DNA of 64,000 nucleotides from the NCBI RefSeq assembly GCF_014641075.1, contig NZ_BMHP01000002.1, positions 1,798,001 through 1,862,000 of the forward strand, read 5' to 3'. Position numbers and translations under genes: made by a program. The stretch comes from Paenibacillus nasutitermitis (lineage in GTDB: Bacteria; Bacillota; Bacilli; Paenibacillales; Paenibacillaceae). Positions 15,558 to 24,942 of the stretch are shown one piece after another. Below the pieces are notes generated by a model. The model had not been told where the DNA came from. It was given only the letters and a program-made list of their open reading frames with translations, and did no database searches. Numbering within the stretch: the first letter of the stretch is position 1; the number at the start of each line of letters is the position of its first letter.

Positions 15558-18188
15558 TTAACGACTTAGCTGATCCTTATCATAAATAACGACTTCCCGC
15601 TGAGCGTTTGGCCCAAGTACGGCGCCGCCTGTGGGATCGCTCAATTGAATAAGAAACGATTCCGGCTGTTCATGAACAGCATCATCCAGAATGTCGATGA
15701 TGAACGTTCTTTCCGTTTCTCCTGATTTAAATTCTAGAATTCCTGATGTGTCCACATAATCCTCTCCCGGAGCAGCCGTCTTGGCGATGAGCGAATAACG
15801 AACGGATACAACCCCGTCGGCACCGCTTCTGCGCAAAACTTTCATCCGGATCGGACCCGTTTCTTCAAGGGTATTGAAGACCGGTGTTTCAAAATATAGC
15901 TTGCCTGGCCGCAGCTGGGCGGGAGGCGCATCATTATCGGCAATCAGAACGCGTGTTTCCGCTAGATCTCCATCAAGTATCGCCCCACCGCCTGGATTGC
16001 TCAAGGTAAGGTAGAAGTCCTCCGTACTTTCCTGTTCCGTGTCATCGTAGACAGGGATGGCAATAAGCTTGCTCATCTCTCCCGCTTTAAAGACAAGCGT
16101 ACCTGAAACTGCTCCATAATCGCTCCCGGGAGCAGCAGAGCCCGGGCGGACACCCGTCGCGTAGTCAATGCTGACATCCCCTGTATAGCCATTACTGAAT
16201 AGACGGGATACTTCAACGTTCACCGTGCCTGCATCTTCTGTCGTGTTCTGTACAACCTCCTTGACTCTGATACGGCCCGGGGACGGGGCCAACTCATTGT
16301 CCTCAATCGTAACCGTGATCGTCGTAATTTCGCCCAAGGATGCTCCGCGGGTTGGATTCGTGATCGTGATCGTAAAGGATTCATCGCCTTCAAACTCATC
16401 GTCATCAAGAATTTGGAGCGGAATTAATGCTTTTCCCAAAACATCTATCTCCAGAGTCCCTGGCTCAAGCAGGAAATCCTCCCCCGCTGCCGCTGTTCCA
16501 CTGGTCGCATAATAATCAATGGTCGGATTAGTATAGAAAGGGAAATTATCTTTTAATCTCACATCGATATACGCATATCGGGTGGGATTCCCGTCGATAT
16601 CGTTCTCATCCACAGAAGCAGCTTCGGATAATAGGGATAATGTTCCTCCGTTCTTGAGGCCTAAATCATGTATGAGTACGGTCGAGCTTGCCGCGGGACC
16701 GATAGAGGCACCCCCAGTGGCATTGCTCAGTAGAACAGAAAACTGCTTATCGCCATCTGTGAAATACAGAGGGATGGGCACCTCCTTGCTGACCACGCCG
16801 GCCGGGAATGTAACGGTCTGATGCACCCCCTCATACTCATAAGGGCTGACAGCTGTTCCGTCCGAGGTTGTAAGCTCGACAGAAACAACGCCATCTGATC
16901 CACCGCTTCTCACTAAAGTTACGATCGCGTCACTGTCGTTCTCATTCCTTTCATCCACGTTATAGGAAGCCTGCTTCATTTGAATGACCCCTGCACTTGG
17001 GGCATCATCATTATCCATAATGATCACATCCAGCGTGCCGGGACTTCCAATGACCGCTCCACCGGTAGGATTGCTGAGCTGAATGGTAAAATGCTCATCG
17101 CCTTCATCCTCATCGTCATCATAGATAGGTATTGTAATTCCCTTGCTTGTCTGTCTCCCTGTCATCACAAGCGTCCCGGATACATCTGCATAGTCGCTGC
17201 CTGCAGCTGCGGAATCCGGAATTAAAGTATAGTCCACAGTGACATCCCCAACAACGTCACGCGTGAAGTCTTGGCGGCTGATCCAGAAGCTGATCTTCCC
17301 TGCATCCTCATACACCTGAATCGTGTTCTCTTCGTCGCCGCCCATTAGAGTGAAGGCCCCGGGATAAGAGGGCAGGTCGTCATCGGTAATCGTAATCGTC
17401 GTTTCACGAATCGCACCCAATACAGCGCCTCCGGATGATTCAAATTGAAGTTTGAAGGATTCATCGCTCTCCGGAAGAATATCATTCACTATTCTGAATG
17501 TTAAAGTCTTCGTTAATTCCCCTTCTGCAAACGTAACGTTACGAACTGAATAATCGAAATCATAATCATTACCGCGCGTGGCCGTTCCAGATTGATCTGT
17601 GACATAAACCGATAATTTTCCGGTTGCCCCAGGCGACCGTGTCAATGTAATTTCCACATTCCCATCATCTTCACTGAAGGTATAATGATCGGATTCAAAT
17701 GCAATGATGCCCGCCTCGGCCCGTTCATTATCCGTAATCGTTAATTTCAGGTTCGTTATAGCGCCTAACCCTGCTCCCGCTGAGGGGCTGCTCAAGGTCA
17801 CATAAAAATCCCGGTCTCCGTCCAAATCGAAATTATCGATAACACCCACTCTTAGCTTGACCTCTGATACGCCGGGTGCAAACGTAAGTGTCCCGCTTTT
17901 GCCCGCATAATCGATGCCGGAAATGGCCGTACCATCCGAGGTGGCGTAATTGACCGTTGCCTGACCCGATGTTCCTCCCTTGCGCAAAACCCGAATCGTG
18001 AACTCGCTTTTTCCCTCAGTGCCCTTAGCCTCTGCCAGCGCAAATGTAAAGTTTCCTGAGGGTGAGGGGTCCAGTGCATGGACCGTACCCGGTGGTAACG
18101 CCAACATAAGAATTAATAAAGAGGGTAATAGAAGCTTGAGTACCCTCCATTTTGGATTGATTGATTGTCCTTGACGTCCAACTACCAT
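15558..18188 (-). CDS. Secreted protein of seven Calx-beta repeats
   Basis: An 876-residue exported protein. The signal peptide has hydrophobic core LLLPSLLILMLAL and ends near VHA. The rest is seven Calx-beta repeats of about 110-125 residues. Each has the strand pattern ...VNYATSDGTA..G.DY...SGTLTF..G... and ends in a D-N/D-D/E loop such as LTITDNE, ITITDDD, VIIMDND, VTIEDNE or VLIADND. Calx-beta domains bind calcium and occur in adhesins and matrix proteins. The ATG at 18188 follows AAAGGAGTG, although the intervening TTG at 18194 is possible. No sortase or S-layer anchor is seen. The promoter carries a regulon box, so it is a candidate biofilm-matrix protein made with the EPS. Confidence 0.9.
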   Translation of the reverse strand: MVVGRQGQSINPKWRVLKLLLPSLLILMLALPPGTVHALDPSPSGNFTFALAEAKGTEGKSEFTIRVLRKGGTSGQATVNYATSDGTAISGIDYAGKSGTLTFAPGVSEVKLRVGVIDNFDLDGDRDFYVTLSSPSAGAGLGAITNLKLTITDNERAEAGIIAFESDHYTFSEDDGNVEITLTRSPGATGKLSVYVTDQSGTATRGNDYDFDYSVRNVTFAEGELTKTLTFRIVNDILPESDESFKLQFESSGGAVLGAIRETTITITDDDLPSYPGAFTLMGGDEENTIQVYEDAGKISFWISRQDFTRDVVGDVTVDYTLIPDSAAAGSDYADVSGTLVMTGRQTSKGITIPIYDDDEDEGDEHFTIQLSNPTGGAVIGSPGTLDVIIMDNDDAPSAGVIQMKQASYNVDERNENDSDAIVTLVRSGGSDGVVSVELTTSDGTAVSPYEYEGVHQTVTFPAGVVSKEVPIPLYFTDGDKQFSVLLSNATGGASIGPAASSTVLIHDLGLKNGGTLSLLSEAASVDENDIDGNPTRYAYIDVRLKDNFPFYTNPTIDYYATSGTAAAGEDFLLEPGTLEIDVLGKALIPLQILDDDEFEGDESFTITITNPTRGASLGEITTITVTIEDNELAPSPGRIRVKEVVQNTTEDAGTVNVEVSRLFSNGYTGDVSIDYATGVRPGSAAPGSDYGAVSGTLVFKAGEMSKLIAIPVYDDTEQESTEDFYLTLSNPGGGAILDGDLAETRVLIADNDAPPAQLRPGKLYFETPVFNTLEETGPIRMKVLRRSGADGVVSVRYSLIAKTAAPGEDYVDTSGILEFKSGETERTFIIDILDDAVHEQPESFLIQLSDPTGGAVLGPNAQREVVIYDKDQLSR

Positions 18189-18280
18189 ATTCAATTTCAC
18201 TCCTTTATAGGTTATCAACGAATTCCCCGCCCTCTCTGCTGCAATTCTTCGTGGTATTTGGTATTAACCTCCTTTTCTTT

Positions 18281-18330
18281 GATACGTTTCGTATCATTAC
18301 TAATTTATACCAGTAGGACATTACCGTCAA
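18281..18330 (-). promoter_or_regulatory. Calx-beta gene promoter with operator at the start point
   Basis: Minus strand TTGACG (18325-18330), 17-base spacer, TAAATT (18302-18307). The box GATACGAAACGTATC (18281-18295) lies immediately downstream, covering about +4 to +18. An unused AAGGAGG lies just after it, with no reading frame attached. Confidence 0.72.
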
Positions 18331-18376
18331 GGAAAGAGTATAATTTGTCGATCCGACATCTGTACACGACAAATAA

Positions 18377-18415
18377 ATGCATCCGTCCCCATGATAGCCT
18401 TAGGGTCAGATGCAT
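18377..18415 (-). terminator. Terminator after the tailspike-like gene
   Basis: Stem ATGCATC / GATGCAT with an inner CCC/GGG pairing, followed by TTATTTGT on the minus strand. It starts 37 bases after the stop. Confidence 0.65.
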
Positions 18416-18451
18416 GATTTTTCATTCTCCATATCGTATCATTCGGAAGTC

Positions 18452-20362
18452 TTAATTCTCTACGTAATACATTCCGGTAAAGTCATAGTTAACCGTCACA
18501 GCCGCCAAACTGCTTGTTGTATACATATTCAGTGCAAGCGATCCGTTATTATTGACCAATGGGGCGCTGCCGGAATAACCGAGCAGAATGCTCCCTGACT
18601 GTCTCTTGATCATATTGTTCATCGTTAATGTTGTCCCGTCCCATGTCACATCGCCTGATAAGATTAACCTTGACGATCCGGCGTTGATCCGGCATACCAG
18701 CTTGATCTGCAACAGGCTTGGCAAAGCGAACAGGTTCAATAGATTGGTGCTTCCTGCAACGGTTGTAACGGGGCTGGTGAATGCAACCAGATTTTTAAGG
18801 GTCGCTCCCAGCTTGCCGCTTGTTCCGATATATGACATAACCGATTGAGGTACGGTTAAGGCCACAACCTTTTCCACGATAGCTCCGTTCTTGGCTGTTA
18901 CCAGGGTAGGGCAATCCTTCACAAGCAAGCTGCCTATGACTTTAGCAGTATCTCCTAAATAAATCCCTGTGTTGCACCCCTCTATTAGAGTGCCTTCCAC
19001 ATGGCATGCGCTCGGTCCGTCAATCCATATCCCACGATCAAAGCCGCGTATATAATTGCTGGCCAGGTTGCATTCCAGGCTTCCCAAAGGATCATATAAC
19101 CGGTGAATGCCGCTCCCCGTCCGGGTTAGATTTTTTTTGACAAAAGAATTGTTAGTAATGGTCGGCGATTGAGCCGCCGAGCTGTTCTTAATCCGGCAGC
19201 CATCGCCTGTACATCCATTAAAGATGTTCCCAATGACCATGAGATTTTGCTGATCCCCTTCGATGTGAAGGGCTTCCAGTCTCGATTTCTCGCTGATATT
19301 TCCCATTACGATAACCTCGCGGGTATTGGCAATCCCAATAGCAAAGCCAGCTTGCCCGCTTGTTCCATATTCGTCCGCGCTCAGACGGTTACCCGTAATA
19401 AATACTTGTCTGAATCCCTCGTATTCTGAGCCGGATAACGTGCCGGACGCATTCAATTCAATGGCATCGGAGGTTCTGGAATAAATCGAGTTATTGACGA
19501 TACGGAGGTATTTGCCCTGCTTGGCCCCGCTGTTTAATAGAATCCCGTATTTCTCAGCTGTAATGGTGCTCTCGCTCAGGCATATATCTTCTGTGGAAGG
19601 GGTACTGATCTGCATTCCATGGCCGGTTGTGTTTATCTTGATTCGGGCGAGCCGAATGCGCTTGGGACTGCCTGAGAAATAGATGGATTGGGGAGAGGAT
19701 CCCTGAACTTCAACATTATTGACCTCAATATCTGAACCGTTAACCCTGAGATCGCCGGGGACATTTGAATTTGTGATGGTAATCTTGCTGCGGCTGTTCG
19801 AGAACAGAGTCGTCTGACTGCTTAAGGTGAGTGTATTCACCACGTTCTTATCCTTTATGATGGAAACTGCAACCTTCGAGGCAGCGAAAGCATTCAGCGC
19901 CCGCTGCAGCGATGAAGGATCCACCGATCCGAACCAGTGGGGAAACAGGGCATCCGCCTTCATGTCCCCTGCAATCGATCCTCCCGCGCTCAAGTCAAAT
20001 ATCCAGTCATCCGGCTGAGCCTGAACGGCTCCATTGACCGTAAGGGTTTTCCCGCTTGCGGGCTTCAAGCGTGCTCCTCTTTGGAAAATTAATTTCTTTG
20101 TATCCGGTACAGTCAAACTTGATTTCAATAAATACACGCCTTTGGGAATGATAATCCCATCTGTCTCTTCCGCGAGAATAAGAGAAATGGCTGCTGCGCT
20201 GTCCCTTATGCCAGCGGGATCCGCATTTTCCCAAAATATATTCAGACCTCTGTGAACAAACTCCTGCTCAATTTCGCGGAAATTATAGCTTAAATCTGCG
20301 GGGTTCACATTCTCCCCATTATCCCATAGATTCAACCCCATATTTAATGATTTTTCTACCAT
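18452..20362 (-). CDS. Large beta-helix protein with tailspike-like N-terminus
   Basis: A 636-residue protein without a signal peptide. Residues 1-50 (MGLNLWDNGENVNPADLSYN...) resemble the head of phage tail fibres or tailspikes. Residues about 50-120 are a Pectate_lyase_3-like entry (GIIIPKGVYLLKSSLTVPDT), residues 150-480 are right-handed beta-helix coils, and residues 540-636 form a beta-rich C-terminal domain. The ATG has AAGGGGGTG upstream. It is a separate transcription unit between the Calx-beta and signal-bearing beta-helix genes. It could be a polysaccharide depolymerase or structural protein taken from a phage, and how it leaves the cell is unclear. Confidence 0.8.
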   Translation of the reverse strand: MVEKSLNMGLNLWDNGENVNPADLSYNFREIEQEFVHRGLNIFWENADPAGIRDSAAAISLILAEETDGIIIPKGVYLLKSSLTVPDTKKLIFQRGARLKPASGKTLTVNGAVQAQPDDWIFDLSAGGSIAGDMKADALFPHWFGSVDPSSLQRALNAFAASKVAVSIIKDKNVVNTLTLSSQTTLFSNSRSKITITNSNVPGDLRVNGSDIEVNNVEVQGSSPQSIYFSGSPKRIRLARIKINTTGHGMQISTPSTEDICLSESTITAEKYGILLNSGAKQGKYLRIVNNSIYSRTSDAIELNASGTLSGSEYEGFRQVFITGNRLSADEYGTSGQAGFAIGIANTREVIVMGNISEKSRLEALHIEGDQQNLMVIGNIFNGCTGDGCRIKNSSAAQSPTITNNSFVKKNLTRTGSGIHRLYDPLGSLECNLASNYIRGFDRGIWIDGPSACHVEGTLIEGCNTGIYLGDTAKVIGSLLVKDCPTLVTAKNGAIVEKVVALTVPQSVMSYIGTSGKLGATLKNLVAFTSPVTTVAGSTNLLNLFALPSLLQIKLVCRINAGSSRLILSGDVTWDGTTLTMNNMIKRQSGSILLGYSGSAPLVNNNGSLALNMYTTSSLAAVTVNYDFTGMYYVEN

Positions 20363-20427
20363 TATTATACACCCCCTTTACATTATATTAGTTATAGCCT
20401 TGCATGCTCCGGCGTTTATTCCTATAT

Positions 20428-22164
20428 TTATTTCATCATAATTAACCCTTCAAACTGTACATCAATGGCTACGCTCCCCGCTGTGGAACTGTATGCCTGA
20501 ATTTGCAGCTTGTTTCCGCTCATTTGGGGCAAGGTTACTTCAACCGATCCCTTGGCATCCTTTGAAACAGGACTCGCTGTAAAAGTCGTGCCATCCCAAG
20601 CCACTTCATAGATTTTCGTCGAATAAGCCGTGCCTTGCTTCGCTGTTACATAAAGTGTTCCATTGGCCCCGCTGCCAAGTGAAAAAGCATCGTTCCAAGG
20701 CGTAGTGGATGTGTTTTTCTCGATTGCGGTTACAATGACCGTATTCTGGTTGCGCAACGGTACGGGAAACGTAAAGTCCGAACCATAACCAATCTCATCT
20801 TTTTGATTTCCATAGAGTGAATTTCCCGATAGATACCAGCCCAGTCCTGACTTTTTGAAGAAAAGACCGTATCCGGTATTGTTTTTGACGATATTATCGG
20901 TAATTTTCAAATCCCGCATTTCACCGTCAAGCCGGATGCCATCCCCCTTATTTCCGGTTATGATGTTCTGCGAAACAATGATACTGGATTCGCCCATACC
21001 TCCGGCAATCCGGATTCCGCCTTTCCCATTATCCGTAATCGTATTGGAGCTGATTACCGTATTGGTAGCCTGATTATTTGCAGCATATTCGAGATGAATG
21101 CCATAATCATGAGCCTGAAAAATCGAATTGTCGGATATGGTAATATAGTCCCCGTCAATAATATAAATGCCGGAATTCAATCCTTTGTCCGGGTCGTTAT
21201 CTACACCATTTATGATGTTGCCGACAATGGTTATATGCTTGGATTTATCTTCAATATGAATGGCCTCGTAACGGGCCCGCTCGATAATATTCCCAATAAT
21301 GGTGACATTGGTAGCACCGGCGATGCCAATACCGAATCCAGCCCCCGCCGACTTGCCCATCCCTTTAGGAACGGAAATATAATTGTTGGCAATGATGAAC
21401 TGCTCGCCGCCTACATAATCGTCGCCCGGATGATTGAGCTCAATGGCATCTCCGTAAATATCGATAAACTGATTGTTGACGATCCTTACATCTTTAACAT
21501 CATTGGCCTTCCGGTTCGTGAGCACCCCATAGGTAACTTTCTCAAAATGATTGCCGCTCACCTGCACATGCTTGACTCCCGTAGCGGCAATATTAATGGA
21601 CTGCGAGCGCGGCCCTGAAAAGGAGTTATTCGTGATCCAAATATTCTTCACATTCGCATGCAGATCAATGCCTACATTATTGGATGCCTGTTTGTTGTTC
21701 ACGGTGATGCCTTCAATGACAATATCATGCTGATTAGGCGAAATGACGATAACAGCCGAATCTTTTTTGGCACTGACCTTCACAATATTTGCACGGTCCC
21801 CAAGCAGCTTTGTGCCCGAGTAAACATAAATATTGCTGGTTGTGCGATAAATACCTTCCGGAAGGTAAACAATTCCCCCACCTAATGACTTCGCTTTATT
21901 CAGGGCAGATTGAATAGCCTTCGTATCATCGGCCTTGCCATCTCCGGAAGCCTTGAAGCTCTTGCTCTTCACATCAAGAGTCGCAGCATATGAAGCAGGC
22001 GCATCACTCAAATAGGACTGGGCTGAAACCCGGGTCAGATTGCCTGGTGCTACAGAAGGCCCCTCCTCTAATGGATCCCCGTTATCCATGGTAATGGCCG
22101 CAGCGGCGTTCAGAATCAAAACAATTATTATAAATGAAAAACCGATTTTCATTATTCTTTTCAT
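20428..22164 (-). CDS. Secreted right-handed beta-helix protein
   Basis: A 578-residue protein with a signal peptide (KIGFSFIIIVLILNAAAAI, residues 6-24). The mature part has the SFKASGDGKADDTKAIQSAL entry motif of Pectate_lyase_3 proteins and about 14 parallel beta-helix coils full of NNxxxG motifs. A C-terminal beta-sandwich-like domain of about 110 residues ends at VQFEGLIMMK. The C-terminal domain resembles that of the 636-residue neighbour (both contain an AWDGTTFT/TWDGTTLT-type stretch), so the two are probably distant paralogues. The start has AAAGGAG upstream. It may bind or cleave extracellular polysaccharide. Confidence 0.85.
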   Translation of the reverse strand: MKRIMKIGFSFIIIVLILNAAAAITMDNGDPLEEGPSVAPGNLTRVSAQSYLSDAPASYAATLDVKSKSFKASGDGKADDTKAIQSALNKAKSLGGGIVYLPEGIYRTTSNIYVYSGTKLLGDRANIVKVSAKKDSAVIVISPNQHDIVIEGITVNNKQASNNVGIDLHANVKNIWITNNSFSGPRSQSINIAATGVKHVQVSGNHFEKVTYGVLTNRKANDVKDVRIVNNQFIDIYGDAIELNHPGDDYVGGEQFIIANNYISVPKGMGKSAGAGFGIGIAGATNVTIIGNIIERARYEAIHIEDKSKHITIVGNIINGVDNDPDKGLNSGIYIIDGDYITISDNSIFQAHDYGIHLEYAANNQATNTVISSNTITDNGKGGIRIAGGMGESSIIVSQNIITGNKGDGIRLDGEMRDLKITDNIVKNNTGYGLFFKKSGLGWYLSGNSLYGNQKDEIGYGSDFTFPVPLRNQNTVIVTAIEKNTSTTPWNDAFSLGSGANGTLYVTAKQGTAYSTKIYEVAWDGTTFTASPVSKDAKGSVEVTLPQMSGNKLQIQAYSSTAGSVAIDVQFEGLIMMK

Positions 22165-22270
22165 CTGTTTCTCCTTTCTTCATACATGGTTTTGGCCAAA
22201 ACGGTTGAATAAAGCAGGATTGGGGATGGGTCTCATTTGTAGTAAAAAAAGGAATTCCGCAAACGCGCAA

Positions 22271-22295
22271 GAAGAAGCGGGTAATCCGCTCCTTC
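22271..22295 (-). terminator. Possible weak terminator after the lasso exporter
   Basis: Minus-strand stem GAAGGAGCGG / CCGCTTCTTC, one G-T pair, starting 18 bases after the stop. A T7 run follows only about 20 bases later, so function is uncertain. Confidence 0.4.
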
Positions 22296-22312
22296 AGTGT
22301 GCTGGCTATCTG

Positions 22313-24115
22313 TTAGGCTTTCGAGCCTGTTTGATAGGCTAATAATTGACTGAATGTACCTTTTGTTTCTTTGGATAGCTGCATGTACCCGCCCTGCTGA
22401 ATGATTTTCCCATTCTCCAGAACGATAACCTGATCGGCATTGCGGATCGTTGAGAGGCGGTGCGCGATCACGATAATCGTCATATTGCCTTTCAAACGAT
22501 CAAGAGCGCCTTGAATTTTTGCTTCATTCTCATTGTCCAGCGCGCTTGTCGCTTCGTCCAGGACCAGTATAGCCGGTTTGCGCAGTATCGCCCTGGCCAG
22601 CACGATACGCTGCCGCTCCCCGCCGGAGAGGCGGATGCCGCGGTCTCCGATTATGGTGTCCATGCCTTGGGGTAGTTTACTGACAAAATCGTCCGAGGCC
22701 GAGAATTTCAGAGCTTCCCAGATTTCCGCTTCGGTCGCATCCGGCTCCACCATCATTAGATTTTCCCGAATGCTTGCATTAAACAGAAAAGGATCCTGGG
22801 ATACATAACTGATCGAGTTTCTGTAGGAGAACAGATTGTCCGGGGTAAGCGGAACCCCGTCGATTACAATCTGGCCGCTCTCCGGCTGAAATAGGCCGAT
22901 CAGAATATCGATGAGCGTGCTTTTTCCCGCTCCTGATTTCCCGACAAATGCGGTTGTGCTGTTGGCCGGGATATGAAAATTGATATTACGCAGCGCATAG
23001 CCTGTTTTATCGCCTTCATAACGGAACGAAACCTCATGACAGGTGATCCCTTCTTCAATGGTAAAAGGCTTCAGTTGGCTTTCGCGCTCCAGCAATGCCA
23101 TCTCCTTGGCTTCCTGGCAATCGCGCTGCAGATCCGTCAGGCTCTTGAACGCCGGAAAGGTCGCAACGATTTGTTCCAAATTATTCTGAATCATGGTAAA
23201 TCTGGGCCAAAGGCGGGAAAATATTAAAATGATCAGCATCAGCTGCTCTGCCCGGACATGAAGCACTTCAAAAGAGATGAAAATAAACAACACGATTAAT
23301 ACGGCAGAAGATGATTTATACAACAGCTGGCTGGATGATTGCATGCGTACAAATTGGATGAAATTCTGCTCCATCCTGTTGCATAAGGAGCGGAACCAGT
23401 TCAGGTTCGTTTTCTCCAGCATATTGCTCTTGATATCCTTGATCCCGTTAAAATGGTCATTCACGCCGGCAAAATAGCTTTGCGACAGCTCGGAAGTCCG
23501 GTCACCCAGTACCTTGGCCCCTTTAACAAATCTTCTGGAAAAAAGGACAAAACCAATTCCGCAAATAATGACAAGAGCAGTCAGTTTCGCGGACAGCCAG
23601 AACGCAAAAGTGATCTGAATGACGGTGAAGATAAGCGAGGTCAGCAGCATCATCGTCTGTACGGTTCCCTGGCTGACGCGCGCAAGCTCAGAGGTGAGGA
23701 CATGGTTAAAGTCAGACCTTCTTTTTTTCACAAAGAAACTCCAACGTGATTCCAGTAAAGCCTGATAAATATCCAATCTCAGAAGGCGGATAAAACCTTG
23801 CTGAATTTCACTGCTTCGGATGGATTGATATTTCTGCATGACGGCCTGGCCGATAATAAGCAAAGCGTAGATGGACAAGATCAGGAGCAGGCTCCACTTT
23901 TCCGGAACCCAGCGAATAAACTCAGAAAAACCGGAAACGAACGGAATACTGCTGGTCCCCGCACTGAAAATTCCGATCAGGCTTAGCATCGGAACCAATA
24001 AGTAAATGCCTACACTTTCCAAGCAGCTGATAATGACGGAACTGATCAGATTAATATATAGTTTTCTTCCCGCAAAAAGCCGGAGTCTGTTTACATAAAA
24101 GAGAAGATCCTTCAC
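22313..24115 (-). CDS. Lasso peptide ABC exporter (D protein)
   Basis: A 600-residue fused permease-ATPase. Six membrane helices lie in residues about 15-310, and the ATPase has Walker A GKSGAGKST, Q-loop YVSQDPFLFN, signature LSGGERQRIVLARA and Walker B ILVLDEATSALD. It lacks a C39 peptidase domain, as lasso exporters do, because the B2 protease removes the leader. It begins with GTG directly after the B2 stop, with GGTGGTGA as ribosome site. It is the last gene of the K2-B1-B2-D operon and exports the mature peptide, giving self-protection. Confidence 0.93.
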   Translation of the reverse strand: MKDLLFYVNRLRLFAGRKLYINLISSVIISCLESVGIYLLVPMLSLIGIFSAGTSSIPFVSGFSEFIRWVPEKWSLLLILSIYALLIIGQAVMQKYQSIRSSEIQQGFIRLLRLDIYQALLESRWSFFVKKRRSDFNHVLTSELARVSQGTVQTMMLLTSLIFTVIQITFAFWLSAKLTALVIICGIGFVLFSRRFVKGAKVLGDRTSELSQSYFAGVNDHFNGIKDIKSNMLEKTNLNWFRSLCNRMEQNFIQFVRMQSSSQLLYKSSSAVLIVLFIFISFEVLHVRAEQLMLIILIFSRLWPRFTMIQNNLEQIVATFPAFKSLTDLQRDCQEAKEMALLERESQLKPFTIEEGITCHEVSFRYEGDKTGYALRNINFHIPANSTTAFVGKSGAGKSTLIDILIGLFQPESGQIVIDGVPLTPDNLFSYRNSISYVSQDPFLFNASIRENLMMVEPDATEAEIWEALKFSASDDFVSKLPQGMDTIIGDRGIRLSGGERQRIVLARAILRKPAILVLDEATSALDNENEAKIQGALDRLKGNMTIIVIAHRLSTIRNADQVIVLENGKIIQQGGYMQLSKETKGTFSQLLAYQTGSKA

Positions 24116-24619
24116 CTATTCACCACCGTTCCATATCCGATTAGGGCTATAATCCGTGTTGCTAAACTGTTTGCCAAATATGGCCACAACCGTATATTTC
24201 TTTATTTCATCTGCGCCAGTCAGATAGATCGAGCCGCTTCTGAGCCAGGCGTGGGCGATCATATGCCCAGATGCATCCCTTGCCGTTCCCATGTAGAGCG
24301 TGCTTTCGATCTTCCGTCGACCCAGCATCTTCATGCCTGCAATGGCCATCACCAGACATTTGCTCTCCCATAAGGTATGGCGGCTGACCATATGGATCGC
24401 CTTGGCGATATCGACCAATAATCGTTCATTGGATCGCTCACGGGTATAGGTTGTTTCCTCCATCCGCTGTCCAAGAGAGGGGGCTATCTTAGCGAAAGGC
24501 AAAGCTTTGAGAATCCGGGCCCATCCCAAATAGAAGAAGGCTTCAAGCAGCAGCATTCTCGAACTCCAGCTCATGGAAAAGAATCTGCCCGCTATTCGCC
24601 ACACTCGTGATCGTCGCAT
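24116..24619 (-). CDS. Lasso peptide B2 leader peptidase
   Basis: A 167-residue transglutaminase-like cysteine protease that cuts the leader from the precursor. The catalytic Cys is in WESKCLVMAIAGMKML (about residue 87) and the His in GHMIAHAWLRSG (about 123), in the usual B2 order and spacing. Its ATG overlaps the B1 stop by one base (TGATG), so the two subunits are translationally coupled, as expected for split B proteins in Firmicutes. It works with B1, which presents the leader. Confidence 0.93.
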   Translation of the reverse strand: MRRSRVWRIAGRFFSMSWSSRMLLLEAFFYLGWARILKALPFAKIAPSLGQRMEETTYTRERSNERLLVDIAKAIHMVSRHTLWESKCLVMAIAGMKMLGRRKIESTLYMGTARDASGHMIAHAWLRSGSIYLTGADEIKKYTVVAIFGKQFSNTDYSPNRIWNGGE

Positions 24620-24927
24620 CAGATCCCGGAATCCGGCTCATCTTCAACTTTAATCAAGTCCTCGCTAATTAATTGCCCCAGAAACGAAAACACTTGTCTT
24701 TCGCATTCGGCTTCATCAATATCATATTCAGCGGTCAAGGCGGCAATGATGGCCGAGCCTGTCATTGGCTTCTCGATCAAATCCCAGATCCTCCCGCCGA
24801 CCTGTCCAAGATTATAATATTTGCCGGTTTTTACACTCATCATCACTTTCTCGCCGTCCATATTGCTGGCCAGGTTGCCTTCCACCTGGGAATAACGTTT
24901 ATCCAAAGTCATAGCCGTTTGATTCAT
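24619..24927 (-). CDS. Lasso peptide B1 / PqqD-like leader-binding protein
   Basis: A 102-residue PqqD-family RiPP recognition element. Typical features are VMMSVKTGKYYNLGQVGGRIWDLI and a C-terminal helical part (DEAECERQVFSFLGQLISEDLI). B1 binds the leader motif (here W-x-Q-P-[TV]-[LV]-E-x-L) and delivers the precursor to B2 and the cyclase. It lies 15 bases after the K2 kinase gene and serves both precursors, since only one B1/B2 pair is present. Confidence 0.93.
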   Translation of the reverse strand: MNQTAMTLDKRYSQVEGNLASNMDGEKVMMSVKTGKYYNLGQVGGRIWDLIEKPMTGSAIIAALTAEYDIDEAECERQVFSFLGQLISEDLIKVEDEPDSGI

Positions 24928-24942
24928 GGTTAGTTTGCTCCT

